Source of the DNA: Arcanobacterium canis
GTDB lineage: Bacteria; Actinomycetota; Actinomycetes; Actinomycetales; Actinomycetaceae
Length of the DNA: 64,000 nucleotides
Assembly: GCF_029625435.1 (NCBI RefSeq)
Contig: NZ_CP121208.1
Coordinates: 992,001-1,056,000, forward strand
Direction: 5' to 3'
Of the stretch, positions 18,454 through 27,594 are shown piece after piece. A model generated the notes under the pieces. The model was not told the origin of the DNA and did no database searches. It saw only the letters and a list, made by a program, of their open reading frames with translations. Both the position numbers and the translations under genes were made by a program. Every line of letters begins with the position of its first letter. Position 1 is the stretch's first letter.

Positions 18454-18526
18454 AGCGGATGACGGGGCTCGGACCCGCGACCTCCACCTTGGCAAGGTGG
18501 CGCTCTACCAACTGAGCTACATCCGC
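18454..18526 (-). tRNA. tRNA-Gly(GCC), copy 1
   Basis: 73 nt. Acceptor GCGGATG pairs with CATCCGC, discriminator U; anticodon loop TTGCCAA gives GCC. The spacer to tRNA-Cys (22 nt) differs from that in the second unit. Confidence 0.96.
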
Positions 18527-18531
18527 ATCGA

Positions 18532-18553
18532 AACACGATTGAAACCGTGTTTC
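18532..18553 (-). other. Hairpin between the two tRNA units
   Basis: Arms GAAACACG and CGTGTTTC around a short AT-rich loop, lying between tRNA-Val copy 2 and tRNA-Gly copy 1. It could be a processing site or a weak terminator; no T-run follows. Confidence 0.4.
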
Positions 18554-18555
18554 CG

Positions 18556-18629
18556 TGGGCGATACTGGACTCGAACCAGCGACCTCTTCCGTGTCAAGGA
18601 AACGCGCTAACCAGCTGCGCCAATCGCCC
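18556..18629 (-). tRNA. tRNA-Val(GAC), copy 2
   Basis: Identical in sequence to the tRNA at 18273-18346: acceptor GGGCGAT, anticodon loop TTGACAC (GAC). Confidence 0.96.
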
Positions 18630-18643
18630 ATTATTCAATTGAG

Positions 18644-18714
18644 AGGTGGGTACGGGATTCGAACCCGTGTATACGGCTTTGCAGGCCGCTGCCTCGCCTC
18701 TCGGCCAACCCACC
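18644..18714 (-). tRNA. tRNA-Cys(GCA), copy 2
   Basis: Identical to the tRNA at 18361-18431: acceptor GGTGGGT, anticodon loop CTGCAAA (GCA), discriminator U. Confidence 0.96.
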
Positions 18715-18748
18715 ATGTGGTTGAAGCGGTTTCCCGCTTTGGCCATCG

Positions 18749-18821
18749 AGCGGATGACGGGGCTCGGACCCGCGACCTCCACCTTGGCAAGGTGGCGCTC
18801 TACCAACTGAGCTACATCCGC
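18749..18821 (-). tRNA. tRNA-Gly(GCC), copy 2
   Basis: Identical to the tRNA at 18454-18526: acceptor GCGGATG, anticodon loop TTGCCAA (GCC). It is the promoter-proximal gene of the six-tRNA operon. The 139 nt between it and tRNA-Val(CAC) must hold both divergent promoters; I see only weak -35/-10 candidates there. Confidence 0.96.
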
Positions 18822-18960
18822 ATTATTGAGAGGAACACCCCGCAACGAATAATCAATTTACACGCAAGACACTCAATCGTCCAATCGACTCAAAGTGACC
18901 TGCGCCACGCGTTTTAGATTTGATCCGTACTCCCCTTCTCGCTATTGTTTTCGAGTGTCC

Positions 18961-19032
18961 GGGCGATTAGCTCAGTGGTAGAGCGCTTCGTTCACACCGA
19001 AGAGGTCACTGGTTCGAACCCAGTATCGCCCA
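18961..19032 (+). tRNA. tRNA-Val(CAC)
   Basis: 72 nt. Acceptor GGGCGAT pairs with ATCGCCC, discriminator A; anticodon loop TTCACAC gives CAC, a different isoacceptor from the two GAC copies on the other strand. Followed at once by a terminator. Confidence 0.96.
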
Positions 19033-19037
19033 CCGGA

Positions 19038-19071
19038 AAAGGCTCGAAAGATCATGATCTTTCGAGCCTTT
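19038..19071 (+). terminator. Terminator after tRNA-Val(CAC)
   Basis: A 34-nt perfect palindrome (arm AAAGGCTCGAAAGATCA) ending in CCTTT, 5 nt after the tRNA. Being symmetric it could also stop transcription of the thiamine operon coming from the other side. Confidence 0.85.
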
Positions 19072-19097
19072 CATGTTCTCTTGCTGCGCGGCTTTGG

Positions 19098-19754
19098 TCA
19101 GGCGTGAAGAATTCCCGCATCGATGCGTTCAACACGATCAGCCACCACCTGCGCCTCTGCAGGATCATGAGTCACAAAGATCGCCGTCGTTCCCTCGCTT
19201 TTGAGGATTTGACGTATTTCTACCGCGAGTCGGCCTCGTAGCTCTTGATCCAAAGCAGACAGAGGCTCATCAAGAAGCATTACCCGTGGACGTGGCGCCA
19301 ATGATCGAGCAAGAGCAACTCGCTGTGCTTGTCCCCCGGACAACGTGACAACATCACGCTGTCCATAACCATCCAGCCCCACCATGTGGAGCAGAACTTC
19401 GACACGCTGGGCGCGTTGACGAGAATCCATTTTTGCCATTTCAAGACCATACGCAATATTGCGTTCAACACTACGCTGGGGAAACAACAGGCCTTCTTGG
19501 AAGACCACCCCCACGGATCGCTTATGGGGAGGAATGTGCGTCACGTCGTCGCCATCGAAGAGAATTGCTCCAGCAGTGATCGGTTCAAGTCCTGCCACCG
19601 CACGCAATACAGTCGATTTTCCAGAGCCAGAAGCTCCCAAGAGCGCAACAATTTCTCCTGAGGAAACGGTGAGTGTGACATCTTGAAGTGCCTGATATCC
19701 ATTGGGATACGTCAGGGAAATATGGTCAATTTTCAGTTCGACGGCAGAGGTCAC
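19098..19754 (-). CDS. thiQ: Thiamine ABC transporter ATP-binding protein (ThiQ-like)
   Basis: 218 residues. Walker A GASGSGKST, signature LSGGQAQRVALARSL, Walker B RVMLLDEPLSALD and switch His in FVTHDPAEA are present. Short CysA/ThiQ-class ATPase. It overlaps the permease gene (ATGA-type, 4 nt) and is last in the thiB-thiP-thiQ operon under a TPP riboswitch, which supports thiamine or a thiamine phosphate as the cargo. Confidence 0.9.
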   Translation of the reverse strand: MTSAVELKIDHISLTYPNGYQALQDVTLTVSSGEIVALLGASGSGKSTVLRAVAGLEPITAGAILFDGDDVTHIPPHKRSVGVVFQEGLLFPQRSVERNIAYGLEMAKMDSRQRAQRVEVLLHMVGLDGYGQRDVVTLSGGQAQRVALARSLAPRPRVMLLDEPLSALDQELRGRLAVEIRQILKSEGTTAIFVTHDPAEAQVVADRVERIDAGILHA

Positions 19755-21457
19755 GAATTATCCTTTCGACGACGGGGAGCGTGAATAGAGGCTCGCTCGA
19801 CAGCGAGCATCACCAATCCAGTGATGAGACAGAGCACAACTGTCCCAGCGTATGCCATGCCTTGATCGGCGCTTCCAGCGCGGTTGACGAGTCGATAAAT
19901 CATAATCGGTAGTGTGGGTTCGCGTTGAAGGACAAGGAACGATGTTGCGGAGAATTCTCCGATCGCAATAGCGAATGCAAAACCGCTAGCAACACCGACA
20001 GCCCGAACCAGAGTTGGCCCTTCCACCACCCAAAATGCTCGAAGAGGCCGTGCCCCAAGAGTTGCGGCGGCATCGTAGAGACGGCGGTTGATCCCCCCAA
20101 TCATCGGCACCACGGTACGCACAATGATGGGTATTGAGACAAGTGCCTGCGCAAGAGGAAGCAGAAAGATCGAGTCTGCTAGGAAGCGCAACGCTCCTCC
20201 AAGTGCAACGAGCATCCCGAACCCTAAGGTCACCGAAGAAATTCCAAGGGGGGCCACAAACAGGGAATCGTAAAATGACGTTATCTTCTTCATGGTGCGC
20301 TTATGGACACGAAATTTACGCGTCACCAAAAGTGAAACAGCGAGTCCGAGTATCACAGCGATCAATGTCGCGGCTACCGCCGCATATAAAGATTCACGAA
20401 TGGATGACAGTACGGGTTCTGCAATCCCTTTCGCCGCCCCAGGTACAGCCAAATCAGTGAAGTTCATCAGGGTCCACGCCCCATCACGGCGTAGAGAACG
20501 CAGCATAACCTGAACGAGCGGCGCAACGATGAGGAGAGCAACGACAGCCACGACACCAACAAGGAGTGGAATTTGGCGTCGGGTGAGTCGACGAGGAGTT
20601 CTCGAGTATCGCGTGGCCGTTTCTGCTTTCTGTCCGTTCTGCGCACGGTGGGAAATCCACAGCGCACACACAACAATCAGTATTTGGATGAGCGAAAGGA
20701 AAGCGGCTGCCCCAAGGTTCAAAAACTGCGATGTTTGACGATAGATTTCAGTTTCAATCGTACGAGTTTGTGCTGTTCCGAGAACAATGACGAGCGAATA
20801 TGACGTAGCGCAATACAAGAACACCAGTGTCGATGCGGATGCGAGTGCGGGGCGAAGCCGGGGCCAGGTCACGGTCACGAAAGCCCGTGTCGCAGATGCA
20901 CCCAATGTACGTGCCACAGCCTCGTATTGAGGGTTGAGAGCACTCCATGCTGCTCCAACAGTGCGGACGAAGACCGAAATATTGAAAAACATCATGGCCA
21001 GCACAATGACGATCGGTGAGCCGGAGAGCTGAAGAAAACCGAAGGCGCCACCGTCGTCGTAAAGAGAGCGGAAAGCCATCGAGACAGCGATCGTCGGCAA
21101 GACGAAAGGAAATACGATGAGGAATCTCAACACACTGCGTCCGGGAAACGACGTGCAATACAAAATGTATGCTGCTGGTAAACCCACGAATGCAGATAAT
21201 GCGGTTCCGGCGAATGCAAGGCCTATCGTCGTGGCGAGAGCCGAACCCACATTCGTCGCCGAGAGTAAGGACGCAATACCCTCTGCCCCGCCGTCACGCC
21301 ACACATTGGCGATTTGTTCGACGCCCAAATACCCCAAATCCCATACAGGGGTCACGAAGAACAGAAAGAGAAATACTGCGGGAAAAATGGCCGCGAGAGC
21401 CCACACGATGTGCGAGCTCTCGCGGCATTTCCAGCTGCGCGAATTGTTCACTGTCAC
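19751..21457 (-). CDS. thiP: Thiamine ABC transporter permease (ThiP-like, fused halves)
   Basis: 568 residues with about twelve membrane helices in two homologous halves (roughly 1-265 and 290-568), each with an EAA loop (AVARTLGASATRAF; DAAATLGARPLRAF). Fused permeases of this type are typical of ThiP and FbpB. I choose the GTG at 21457, preceded by AAAGGG at 6-7 nt; the frame is open to 21544 but the upstream ATG at 21487 has no ribosome site. It follows thiB by about 100 nt. Confidence 0.9.
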   Translation of the reverse strand: MTVNNSRSWKCRESSHIVWALAAIFPAVFLFLFFVTPVWDLGYLGVEQIANVWRDGGAEGIASLLSATNVGSALATTIGLAFAGTALSAFVGLPAAYILYCTSFPGRSVLRFLIVFPFVLPTIAVSMAFRSLYDDGGAFGFLQLSGSPIVIVLAMMFFNISVFVRTVGAAWSALNPQYEAVARTLGASATRAFVTVTWPRLRPALASASTLVFLYCATSYSLVIVLGTAQTRTIETEIYRQTSQFLNLGAAAFLSLIQILIVVCALWISHRAQNGQKAETATRYSRTPRRLTRRQIPLLVGVVAVVALLIVAPLVQVMLRSLRRDGAWTLMNFTDLAVPGAAKGIAEPVLSSIRESLYAAVAATLIAVILGLAVSLLVTRKFRVHKRTMKKITSFYDSLFVAPLGISSVTLGFGMLVALGGALRFLADSIFLLPLAQALVSIPIIVRTVVPMIGGINRRLYDAAATLGARPLRAFWVVEGPTLVRAVGVASGFAFAIAIGEFSATSFLVLQREPTLPIMIYRLVNRAGSADQGMAYAGTVVLCLITGLVMLAVERASIHAPRRRKDNS

Positions 21458-21560
21458 AATTGACCCTTTCACAGCGTCTACGAGCATCGACGCGCAACAC
21501 ACATATCTGTGCAAACGATGGTGGCGAGGCAGGCAGCTGCTCACCTCGCCACCATCACCA

Positions 21561-22628
21561 TCACATCAGGTTGGTCACTTCAGTGATCCATTTTTGCTTG
21601 CTGTCCTTGATGAGCTTTGTCTCCAGTGGCGTACCAGATGCGGGACGCGGCGCGAATTTAGCCATGCCTTTTGGCAGCTCGACAGACTCGTCAATCGGGT
21701 AGGCAACATTTTCAGAGGCATTGATCGCTTGGACTTGCTGGGTAGCGAGCCACTCGAGGAACGCCTTAGCGCCCGCAGGGTTCTTCGATCCCTTGAGCAC
21801 ACCGCCATATTCGACAACCGGGTAGCAACCACCCTCAACATTGGCAGTCGCCGAAGCGGTGCCTTCCTTATTAATGGTCCAATACGGCGAGGAAGCGTAA
21901 GACATCACAATGGGGTACTTGCCCTTGCCTTCACCGGCCGTGAAGTCTACTTGGTAGGCGTCAGTCCAGGAGGCGTCAACCTTCGTACCGTTACCCAGGA
22001 GCTTGCTCCAGTATCCCTTGTAGCCATCTTCCCCGTACTGAGCGATAGTGGCGGTGAGTAGAGCGAAACCGGTATCCGACTTTGCCGGATCCTGGATCAC
22101 AGTCAAACCCTTGTACTGAGGTTTGATCAGGTCATCGAGCCCAGCAGGTGGAGTGAGATTGTTCTTCTTAAACCAGGCGATGTCGTAATTGAAGCAGGCA
22201 TCGGAACGAGAAAGTGCAACTGCACCTTGTGCCCCCTCAACCGCATACTTTTCGCCTCCCTTAGCTGGTGCAGGTGCTGACTGGGCATCAAACACTCCGG
22301 CTTCTCCAACCTGAAGGACATTATTCGCGGTCAGACCAACTGCACCATCTCCAACAGGGTTCGACTTGGTCAGAATTAGCTTCGAATCTAGCGTTCCTGA
22401 TTCTTCACCATTGACAAGGGTGACCTTGTAACCGGTGGCTTTGGTGAACTTTGCGAGGGTTTCGTCACTCAGTTTCCACGAACCATTGGTGACAATTGTG
22501 ACATCGGTGATTTTTTCTGCCGACGGCGATGCTTCTGTAGCAGCCCCCGACGTCGATGAGGAGGTTCCGCACGCTCCGAGCGCAAGAACCGAAACAGCAG
22601 CAACCGCTGCGACCTTCGAAAACTTCAT
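21561..22628 (-). CDS. thiB: Thiamine ABC transporter substrate-binding lipoprotein (ThiB/TbpA-like)
   Basis: 355 residues. Signal peptide with lipobox LGAC followed by a Ser/Thr/Ala linker, then a periplasmic-binding-protein type II fold (VTIVTNGSWKLSDETLAKFTKA; SDACFNYD; SYASSPYW; AFLEWL). Captures thiamine or its phosphates outside the cell and hands them to ThiPQ. Assignment rests on family resemblance plus the TPP riboswitch immediately upstream. The ribosome site GGAGG lies 5 nt before the ATG inside a hairpin. Confidence 0.92.
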   Translation of the reverse strand: MKFSKVAAVAAVSVLALGACGTSSSTSGAATEASPSAEKITDVTIVTNGSWKLSDETLAKFTKATGYKVTLVNGEESGTLDSKLILTKSNPVGDGAVGLTANNVLQVGEAGVFDAQSAPAPAKGGEKYAVEGAQGAVALSRSDACFNYDIAWFKKNNLTPPAGLDDLIKPQYKGLTVIQDPAKSDTGFALLTATIAQYGEDGYKGYWSKLLGNGTKVDASWTDAYQVDFTAGEGKGKYPIVMSYASSPYWTINKEGTASATANVEGGCYPVVEYGGVLKGSKNPAGAKAFLEWLATQQVQAINASENVAYPIDESVELPKGMAKFAPRPASGTPLETKLIKDSKQKWITEVTNLM

Positions 22629-22633
22629 ATGTT

Positions 22634-22652
22634 CCTCCAGATAAGATGGAGG
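22634..22652 (-). promoter_or_regulatory. Hairpin masking the thiB ribosome binding site
   Basis: CCTCCA and TGGAGG pair around a 7-nt loop, locking the GGAGG ribosome site that precedes the thiB ATG by 5 nt. Downstream of the riboswitch and attenuator, so it may add translational control. Confidence 0.55.
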
Positions 22653-22661
22653 GCCTTCCCC

Positions 22662-22692
22662 AAAAAAGGTAAGGGAGAGACTTCACTCCCTT
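22662..22692 (-). terminator. Intrinsic attenuator of the TPP riboswitch
   Basis: AAGGGAG and CTCCCTT pair around TGAAGTCT, followed by ACC and six T residues. The 5' arm is part of the 3' strand of the TPP aptamer (GCGAAGGGA), so aptamer folding and terminator folding share bases. Confidence 0.65.
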
Positions 22693-22764
22693 CGCCGGCA
22701 TTACCCGGATCAGGTGTGAGGGTCTGCGGTTTATCCGCACTCTCAGCGCTTTTGCGCTCCCCTG
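22685..22764 (-). promoter_or_regulatory. TPP riboswitch (thi-box) aptamer
   Basis: On the minus strand the conserved parts occur in order: CAGGGGAGC, GCTGAGAGTGCGGATAAACC, GACCC, ACCTGATCCGGGTAATGCC and GGCGAAGGGA. These are the conserved P2-P5 core elements that bind thiamine pyrophosphate. Located directly before the thiamine importer operon. Confidence 0.95.
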
Positions 22765-22775
22765 TGACGGCGACA

Positions 22776-22781
22776 ATTCTA
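22776..22781 (-). promoter_or_regulatory. -10 element TAGAAT of the thiamine operon
   Basis: TAGAAT lies 11 nt upstream of the aptamer, which places the transcription start just before it. The -35 region is not recognisable. Confidence 0.45.
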
Positions 22782-22901
22782 CCAGGATCAAAGTCCTTGA
22801 TGGCACGGGAAGCATTGATACTCACCACACACAAATTCAGCCCTCAGCGGCAGAACGCACAATATCGCGCATGGAACCCCACCGCGTGGCATATTAAAAA
22901 T

Positions 22902-25091
22902 ATGGAAATTTGGCCTGGTAAACCCTATCCGCTCGGCGCAACGTATGATGGCGCCGGTACGAATTTCGCGATCTATTCTTCGATCGCCGACAAAATCGAG
23001 CTGAGCCTGATCAGCGACGATCTCACTGAAGAGCGCATTGAACTACGCGAAATCGACGCCCACGTTTTCCACTGCTACCTCCCCGGCATCCGCCCCGGAC
23101 AGCGCTACGGTTTTCGCGTTTACGGCCCTTATGATCCCGCTGCTGGCTACCGATGTGATCCCTCAAAGATTCTTCTGGATCCTTATGCTAAGGCGATCGA
23201 CGGTCAGGTCGAAAATGACCAATCGAATTTTTCCTACAGCTTTGAGAACCACGAAGAGCGCAGCGAGCTCGATTCTCTTGGGCACACGATGCTGTCAGTG
23301 GTTATTAATCCATATTTTGATTGGGGCCATGATCGTCCGCCACGTCACCCCTACCATAAGTCCGTGATCTATGAAGCCCACGTCAAAGGAATGACGGCAA
23401 CTCACCCGGGAATTCCGGATGAGTTGCGCGGGACCTACATGGGCATGGCACATCCTGCGATGGTGAAGTACCTCAAGGAACTTGGCATCACTGCAGTTGA
23501 ACTCATGCCGATCCATCAGTTCGTCAACGACACCGCGTTAATTGACCGTGGCTTGTCAAATTACTGGGGCTACAACACAATCGGATTCTTTGCGCCACAA
23601 AATACATACGCAGCAGCTGGAACACGCGGAGAACAGGTTGACGAATTTAAAGCGCTAGTGAAGGCATACCACGCGGCCGATATCGAAGTGATCCTCGACG
23701 TCGTCTACAACCACACCGCTGAAGGCAACCAGTTGGGACCCACCCTCTCTTTCCGGGGCATCGACAACGCCTCGTACTATCGACTTGTCGACGGCGACGA
23801 AGCACACTATTTCGACACCACAGGCACGGGCAACTCACTGAACATGCGCTCGCCGCATTCGTTGCAACTCATCATGGATTCCCTGCGCTACTGGATTCGT
23901 GAAATGCATGTTGACGGATTCCGTTTTGACTTGGCATCAACCCTCGCCCGCGAACTTCACGCTGTGGATCGCCTGTCGTCATTCTTCGATATTATCCAGC
24001 AAGATCCGGAGATCTCTCAGGTCAAACTTATTGCAGAACCGTGGGACGTGGGTGAAGGCGGTTACAACGTCGGCGAATTTCCACCGTTGTGGACCGAGTG
24101 GAACGGAAAGTATCGCGACACGATGCGTGACTTTTGGCGTGGAGAGCCATCGACACTTTCCGAGTTCGCCTCACGGCTTTCAGGATCCTCCGATCTCTAC
24201 GCCAACTCGGGCCGACGTCCATTCGCCTCGATCAACTTCGTCACAGCACACGATGGTTTTACGATGCATGACCTGGTCTCCTACAACGAAAAGCACAACG
24301 AGGCCAACGGAGAAGAGAGCCGCGACGGTGAATCTTTCAACCGCTCGTGGAATATGGGGGCCGAAGGCGAGACCGATGATCCACAGATCCAAGCAATTCG
24401 TCTCCAGCAGATGAAGAACTTCTTCGCCACACTCCTGTTCTCACAAGGCGTTCCGATGATTTCGCACGGCGATGAGATTGCCCGCACCCAAGGCGGAAAC
24501 AACAACGCCTACTGTCAAGATAACAAGATCTCGTGGGTTGACTGGCAGATCGATGACGCCAAGCGTGACCTGTACCAGTTTGTCCGCAGTGCGATCGCCT
24601 TGCGCAAGGAGCACCCGGTTTTCCGACGTCGTCGTTTCTTCAAGGGCGATGCTGATCGAGGCGGTACGTCAGAGCGCGGAGATATCGAGTGGATGCGCAA
24701 CGACGGTCAGGTTATGGCCGACGACGACTGGGGCACCTCATACGCGCGATCGATCATGGTCTTCCTCAACGGAGATCGCATTGCCGAACCAGACCTTCGC
24801 GGAGAAGAGATCAAAGATGATGATTTCATCTTGGCCTTCAACGCCTCTGATGAAAATCTGTCATTCCATCTCCCTCTCAACGACAACACTCCGGAGGGAA
24901 CATGGCATAAGGTGCTCGCCACGAATGTCTCTCTCACAGTCCCCGATCAGATGAATGCTGGAGATGATTTTGAGGTCGCCTCACGTTCAGTTGTGGTCCT
25001 GCGCCGCGAGCGCCGCACCTCGGTTGCAGTGAATACCTCGAAAGAAACTCTCGATGTGTCACAAACGCGCGAGGCTGAGAAGTATGAGTGA
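22902..25091 (+). CDS. glgX: Glycogen debranching enzyme (GlgX/TreX type)
   Basis: 729 residues, GH13 isoamylase type. N-terminal CBM48-like domain (MEIWPGKPYPLGATYDGAGTN style start), catalytic nucleophile D343 (DGFRFDLA), acid E379 (IAEPWD) and D451 (TAHDGFT). It hydrolyses alpha-1,6 branches of glycogen or limit dextrin. Overlaps treY by 8 nt, so it supplies linear maltodextrins to the TreY-TreZ pathway. The frame is open upstream to 22629, overlapping the riboswitch region, but homology starts at 22902; no ribosome site is visible there, only AT-rich CATATTAAAAAT. Confidence 0.95.
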   Translation: MEIWPGKPYPLGATYDGAGTNFAIYSSIADKIELSLISDDLTEERIELREIDAHVFHCYLPGIRPGQRYGFRVYGPYDPAAGYRCDPSKILLDPYAKAIDGQVENDQSNFSYSFENHEERSELDSLGHTMLSVVINPYFDWGHDRPPRHPYHKSVIYEAHVKGMTATHPGIPDELRGTYMGMAHPAMVKYLKELGITAVELMPIHQFVNDTALIDRGLSNYWGYNTIGFFAPQNTYAAAGTRGEQVDEFKALVKAYHAADIEVILDVVYNHTAEGNQLGPTLSFRGIDNASYYRLVDGDEAHYFDTTGTGNSLNMRSPHSLQLIMDSLRYWIREMHVDGFRFDLASTLARELHAVDRLSSFFDIIQQDPEISQVKLIAEPWDVGEGGYNVGEFPPLWTEWNGKYRDTMRDFWRGEPSTLSEFASRLSGSSDLYANSGRRPFASINFVTAHDGFTMHDLVSYNEKHNEANGEESRDGESFNRSWNMGAEGETDDPQIQAIRLQQMKNFFATLLFSQGVPMISHGDEIARTQGGNNNAYCQDNKISWVDWQIDDAKRDLYQFVRSAIALRKEHPVFRRRRFFKGDADRGGTSERGDIEWMRNDGQVMADDDWGTSYARSIMVFLNGDRIAEPDLRGEEIKDDDFILAFNASDENLSFHLPLNDNTPEGTWHKVLATNVSLTVPDQMNAGDDFEVASRSVVVLRRERRTSVAVNTSKETLDVSQTREAEKYE

Positions 25092-27594
25092 AAATTCCCG
25101 TCATCATACACACGTTCCTTCAGTGGGGAAACGCACACCAACAACGTCATATCGGCTTCAGCTGAATCCAGATTTCACATTTGCCCAGGCACAGGAGGTT
25201 ATCCCTTACTTGTCGTCCTTGGGGGTCAGTGATGTCTTCCTCTCCCCCATTCTTCAAGCCGCACCTGGATCGACACATGGTTACGACGTCGTTGATCACT
25301 CTCGTGTCTCTGAGGAATTGGGCGGCCGCGAGGGTTTCGAGCGCTTCTCACGCGCCTTACATGATGCGGGTATCGGTGTCATCGTCGATGTGGTTCCCAA
25401 CCACATGGCAGTTCCGACTCCACTATTCAAGAATCCTGCGTTGTGGTCGATGCTGCGTGACGGACATGATTCGCGTTTTAGTACGTGGTTCGACTTCGAG
25501 CCCAGTGAAGCAGGCGATGGTTTATTGCTCGCGGTCTTGGGTGACCGAATCGGAAATGTCCTGACCTCGGGTGAAATTACCATGGAGAACATGGTTGTTC
25601 CTGGTTTTGAGGCCGACGGCGAAGTGGCAGTGTTGCGCTATTATGATCACGTTTTCCCTGTGCGTGCGGGCACTGAGTCGCTACCTTTGGCAGAGCTTCT
25701 TGATCGCCAGTATTACCGACTTGCCTATTGGCGCGTAGCGAACGATGAATTGAACTACCGCCGTTTCTTCGACGTCGATACTCTCGTTGCTGTGCGCGTG
25801 GAAGATCAGGATGTTTTTGATCATTCCCATAGGCTTTTGCTGGAGCTATTCAACGCTGGATATATCGATTCATTCCGAATCGATCATGTTGATGGGTTGG
25901 CTGATCCGCGCGGTTATCTCCGCCGCCTCAACGATGCGACAGGTGGCGCATGGATCGTGGCGGAAAAGATTCTTGAAGGGGCTGAGCGCCTGCCCTCTGA
26001 TTGGCCCGTGGCTGGAACCACGGGCTATGACTCGTTGCGGCATATCAGTGGTGTCCTGACTGACCCTGCGGGAATTGCACATCTGACGCAGATCTACACC
26101 GAAGAATCAGGAACCGTCGAATCGCTCGATACTGTTGAACGCCGTGCCAAACTCCAGATCATCAAGGAGTCTCTCTTTGCTGAAGTTGACCGCCTGGCAA
26201 CCTTAATCTGGGAAATCTGCCATGCGGATGTGCGTCTTCGCGATCATACGTTCCGTTCGATCAAAGAGGCAATTGTCGAACTGGTGGTCAATATGCCTCG
26301 GTATCGCGCCTACGTCGTCCCCGGTGAGCGCCCTGATCCACAAGACGAAGAGCTCCTGCGTGGCGTTGCTGAGCGCGCTAGTACATATCTGGATGAGTTC
26401 CGCAGCGAAACGCTGTCAGTCGTCATTGAGATTCTCCTCGGATATGAGGTGGGGTCAGCGGGTCGTACTCACGAAGAGAAACGCAATGAGGCAATTGTGC
26501 GTTTCCAACAAGTCGCCGGCGCTGTGATGGCAAAGGGTGTCGAAGACACAACCTATTACCGTTATACTCCGCTGACGTCTGCAAATGAGGTTGGCCACGG
26601 CCCCGCGCACATTGTGACCTCAGCGGACGCCTTTCATGCTTTTGAGTTGCAGCTTCACGAAGCGTGGCCGACGACGATGACGACTTTGTCCACTCACGAC
26701 ACTAAGCGTGGCGAAGATACCCGTGCGCGTATCGCCGTGTTATCCGAGTTTGCTACTGATTGGAGTTCAGTACTCACCTCTGCACGCGCCGCCATCGCCG
26801 ATGCTCGGCCGGCTGAGTTGGATGGGCGTTTTGAAAACTTGATGTGGCAGACGATGCTCGGAACCTGGGTGGATGATTCTCCTATCGATCTCGAACGCCT
26901 GCGTGACTACTTCCTCAAAGCAGCCCGGGAACAAAAGTTGTGGACCACATGGACAGCTCAGAATGAGGCTGGCGAAGCTGAGATGATCGCCTACCTCAAC
27001 GCGATGTGTTCCCATGAGGATGTACGCGCCATCATCGGCGACTTTGCCCGACATATTGCTCCAGCGGCACGCAGCTATCTCCTGACTGCCAAAGCATTCC
27101 AGCTCACCGGCGTAGGCGTTGCGGACATATATCAGGGCGAGGAAATCACTCGCACGTCCCTCGTCGATCCAGATAATCGTCGGCCCGTGGATTTTGTTGC
27201 ACTCGCCGCGGCCCTGTCAGCATTGGATGACACTGGTCTGCCTTCTCGCCCCACCCTCGACGAGGAAAAGCTCTGGCTGACCTCGCGTCTAGCGCGCTTG
27301 CGCACGGATATGCGTCTCGCGGCGCCACAGTGGGGCTACGCTGCGTTGCCCGTATCGACCGGTCACGCGCTTGCATTCGCCCGTACTGATGCTGACGACG
27401 TTGCCCAGCTCATCACTGTCGGTACACGGTTTGCTGGCTCGCTGGAACGAAACGGCGGTTTTTCCGCACATACGGTGGTCCTGCCTGAGGGGAAGTGGCG
27501 TGATGTTCTCACCGATCGACTCATTGATGGAGGCGTAATAAAACTGGCAGATTTAATCGACGATTTCCCCGTGGTGGTGTTGGTACGAGCATGA
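25084..27594 (+). CDS. treY: Malto-oligosyltrehalose synthase
   Basis: 836 residues, GH13 with the TreY layout. N-terminus TTSYRLQLNPDFTFAQAQEVIPYLSSLGVSDVFLSP is characteristic. Nucleophile D267 (FRIDHVDG), acid E294 (IVAEKILE), then the long inserts and THDTKRGEDTRAR of the family. It isomerises the reducing end of a maltodextrin into a trehalosyl unit. The start at 25084 overlaps the glgX stop and has GAGAAG nearby; upstream in-frame codons lie inside glgX. It overlaps treZ by 4 nt. Confidence 0.96.
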   Translation: MSENSRHHTHVPSVGKRTPTTSYRLQLNPDFTFAQAQEVIPYLSSLGVSDVFLSPILQAAPGSTHGYDVVDHSRVSEELGGREGFERFSRALHDAGIGVIVDVVPNHMAVPTPLFKNPALWSMLRDGHDSRFSTWFDFEPSEAGDGLLLAVLGDRIGNVLTSGEITMENMVVPGFEADGEVAVLRYYDHVFPVRAGTESLPLAELLDRQYYRLAYWRVANDELNYRRFFDVDTLVAVRVEDQDVFDHSHRLLLELFNAGYIDSFRIDHVDGLADPRGYLRRLNDATGGAWIVAEKILEGAERLPSDWPVAGTTGYDSLRHISGVLTDPAGIAHLTQIYTEESGTVESLDTVERRAKLQIIKESLFAEVDRLATLIWEICHADVRLRDHTFRSIKEAIVELVVNMPRYRAYVVPGERPDPQDEELLRGVAERASTYLDEFRSETLSVVIEILLGYEVGSAGRTHEEKRNEAIVRFQQVAGAVMAKGVEDTTYYRYTPLTSANEVGHGPAHIVTSADAFHAFELQLHEAWPTTMTTLSTHDTKRGEDTRARIAVLSEFATDWSSVLTSARAAIADARPAELDGRFENLMWQTMLGTWVDDSPIDLERLRDYFLKAAREQKLWTTWTAQNEAGEAEMIAYLNAMCSHEDVRAIIGDFARHIAPAARSYLLTAKAFQLTGVGVADIYQGEEITRTSLVDPDNRRPVDFVALAAALSALDDTGLPSRPTLDEEKLWLTSRLARLRTDMRLAAPQWGYAALPVSTGHALAFARTDADDVAQLITVGTRFAGSLERNGGFSAHTVVLPEGKWRDVLTDRLIDGGVIKLADLIDDFPVVVLVRA

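Larger units (their letters stand above)
18554..18715 (-). repeat. 162-nt direct repeat, copy 2
   Basis: Identical to 18271-18432, offset by 283 nt. Together with the repeated tRNA-Gly genes this marks a tandem duplication of a Gly-Cys-Val unit. Confidence 0.95.

Noticed and set aside
18272-18845. Several 80-120-codon frames on both strands
   Set aside because: They lie in duplicated tRNA genes and translate the same tRNA sequence twice.
21117-22061. 314-codon plus-strand frame
   Set aside because: Antisense to thiP/thiB, which are well-supported genes; no family resemblance.
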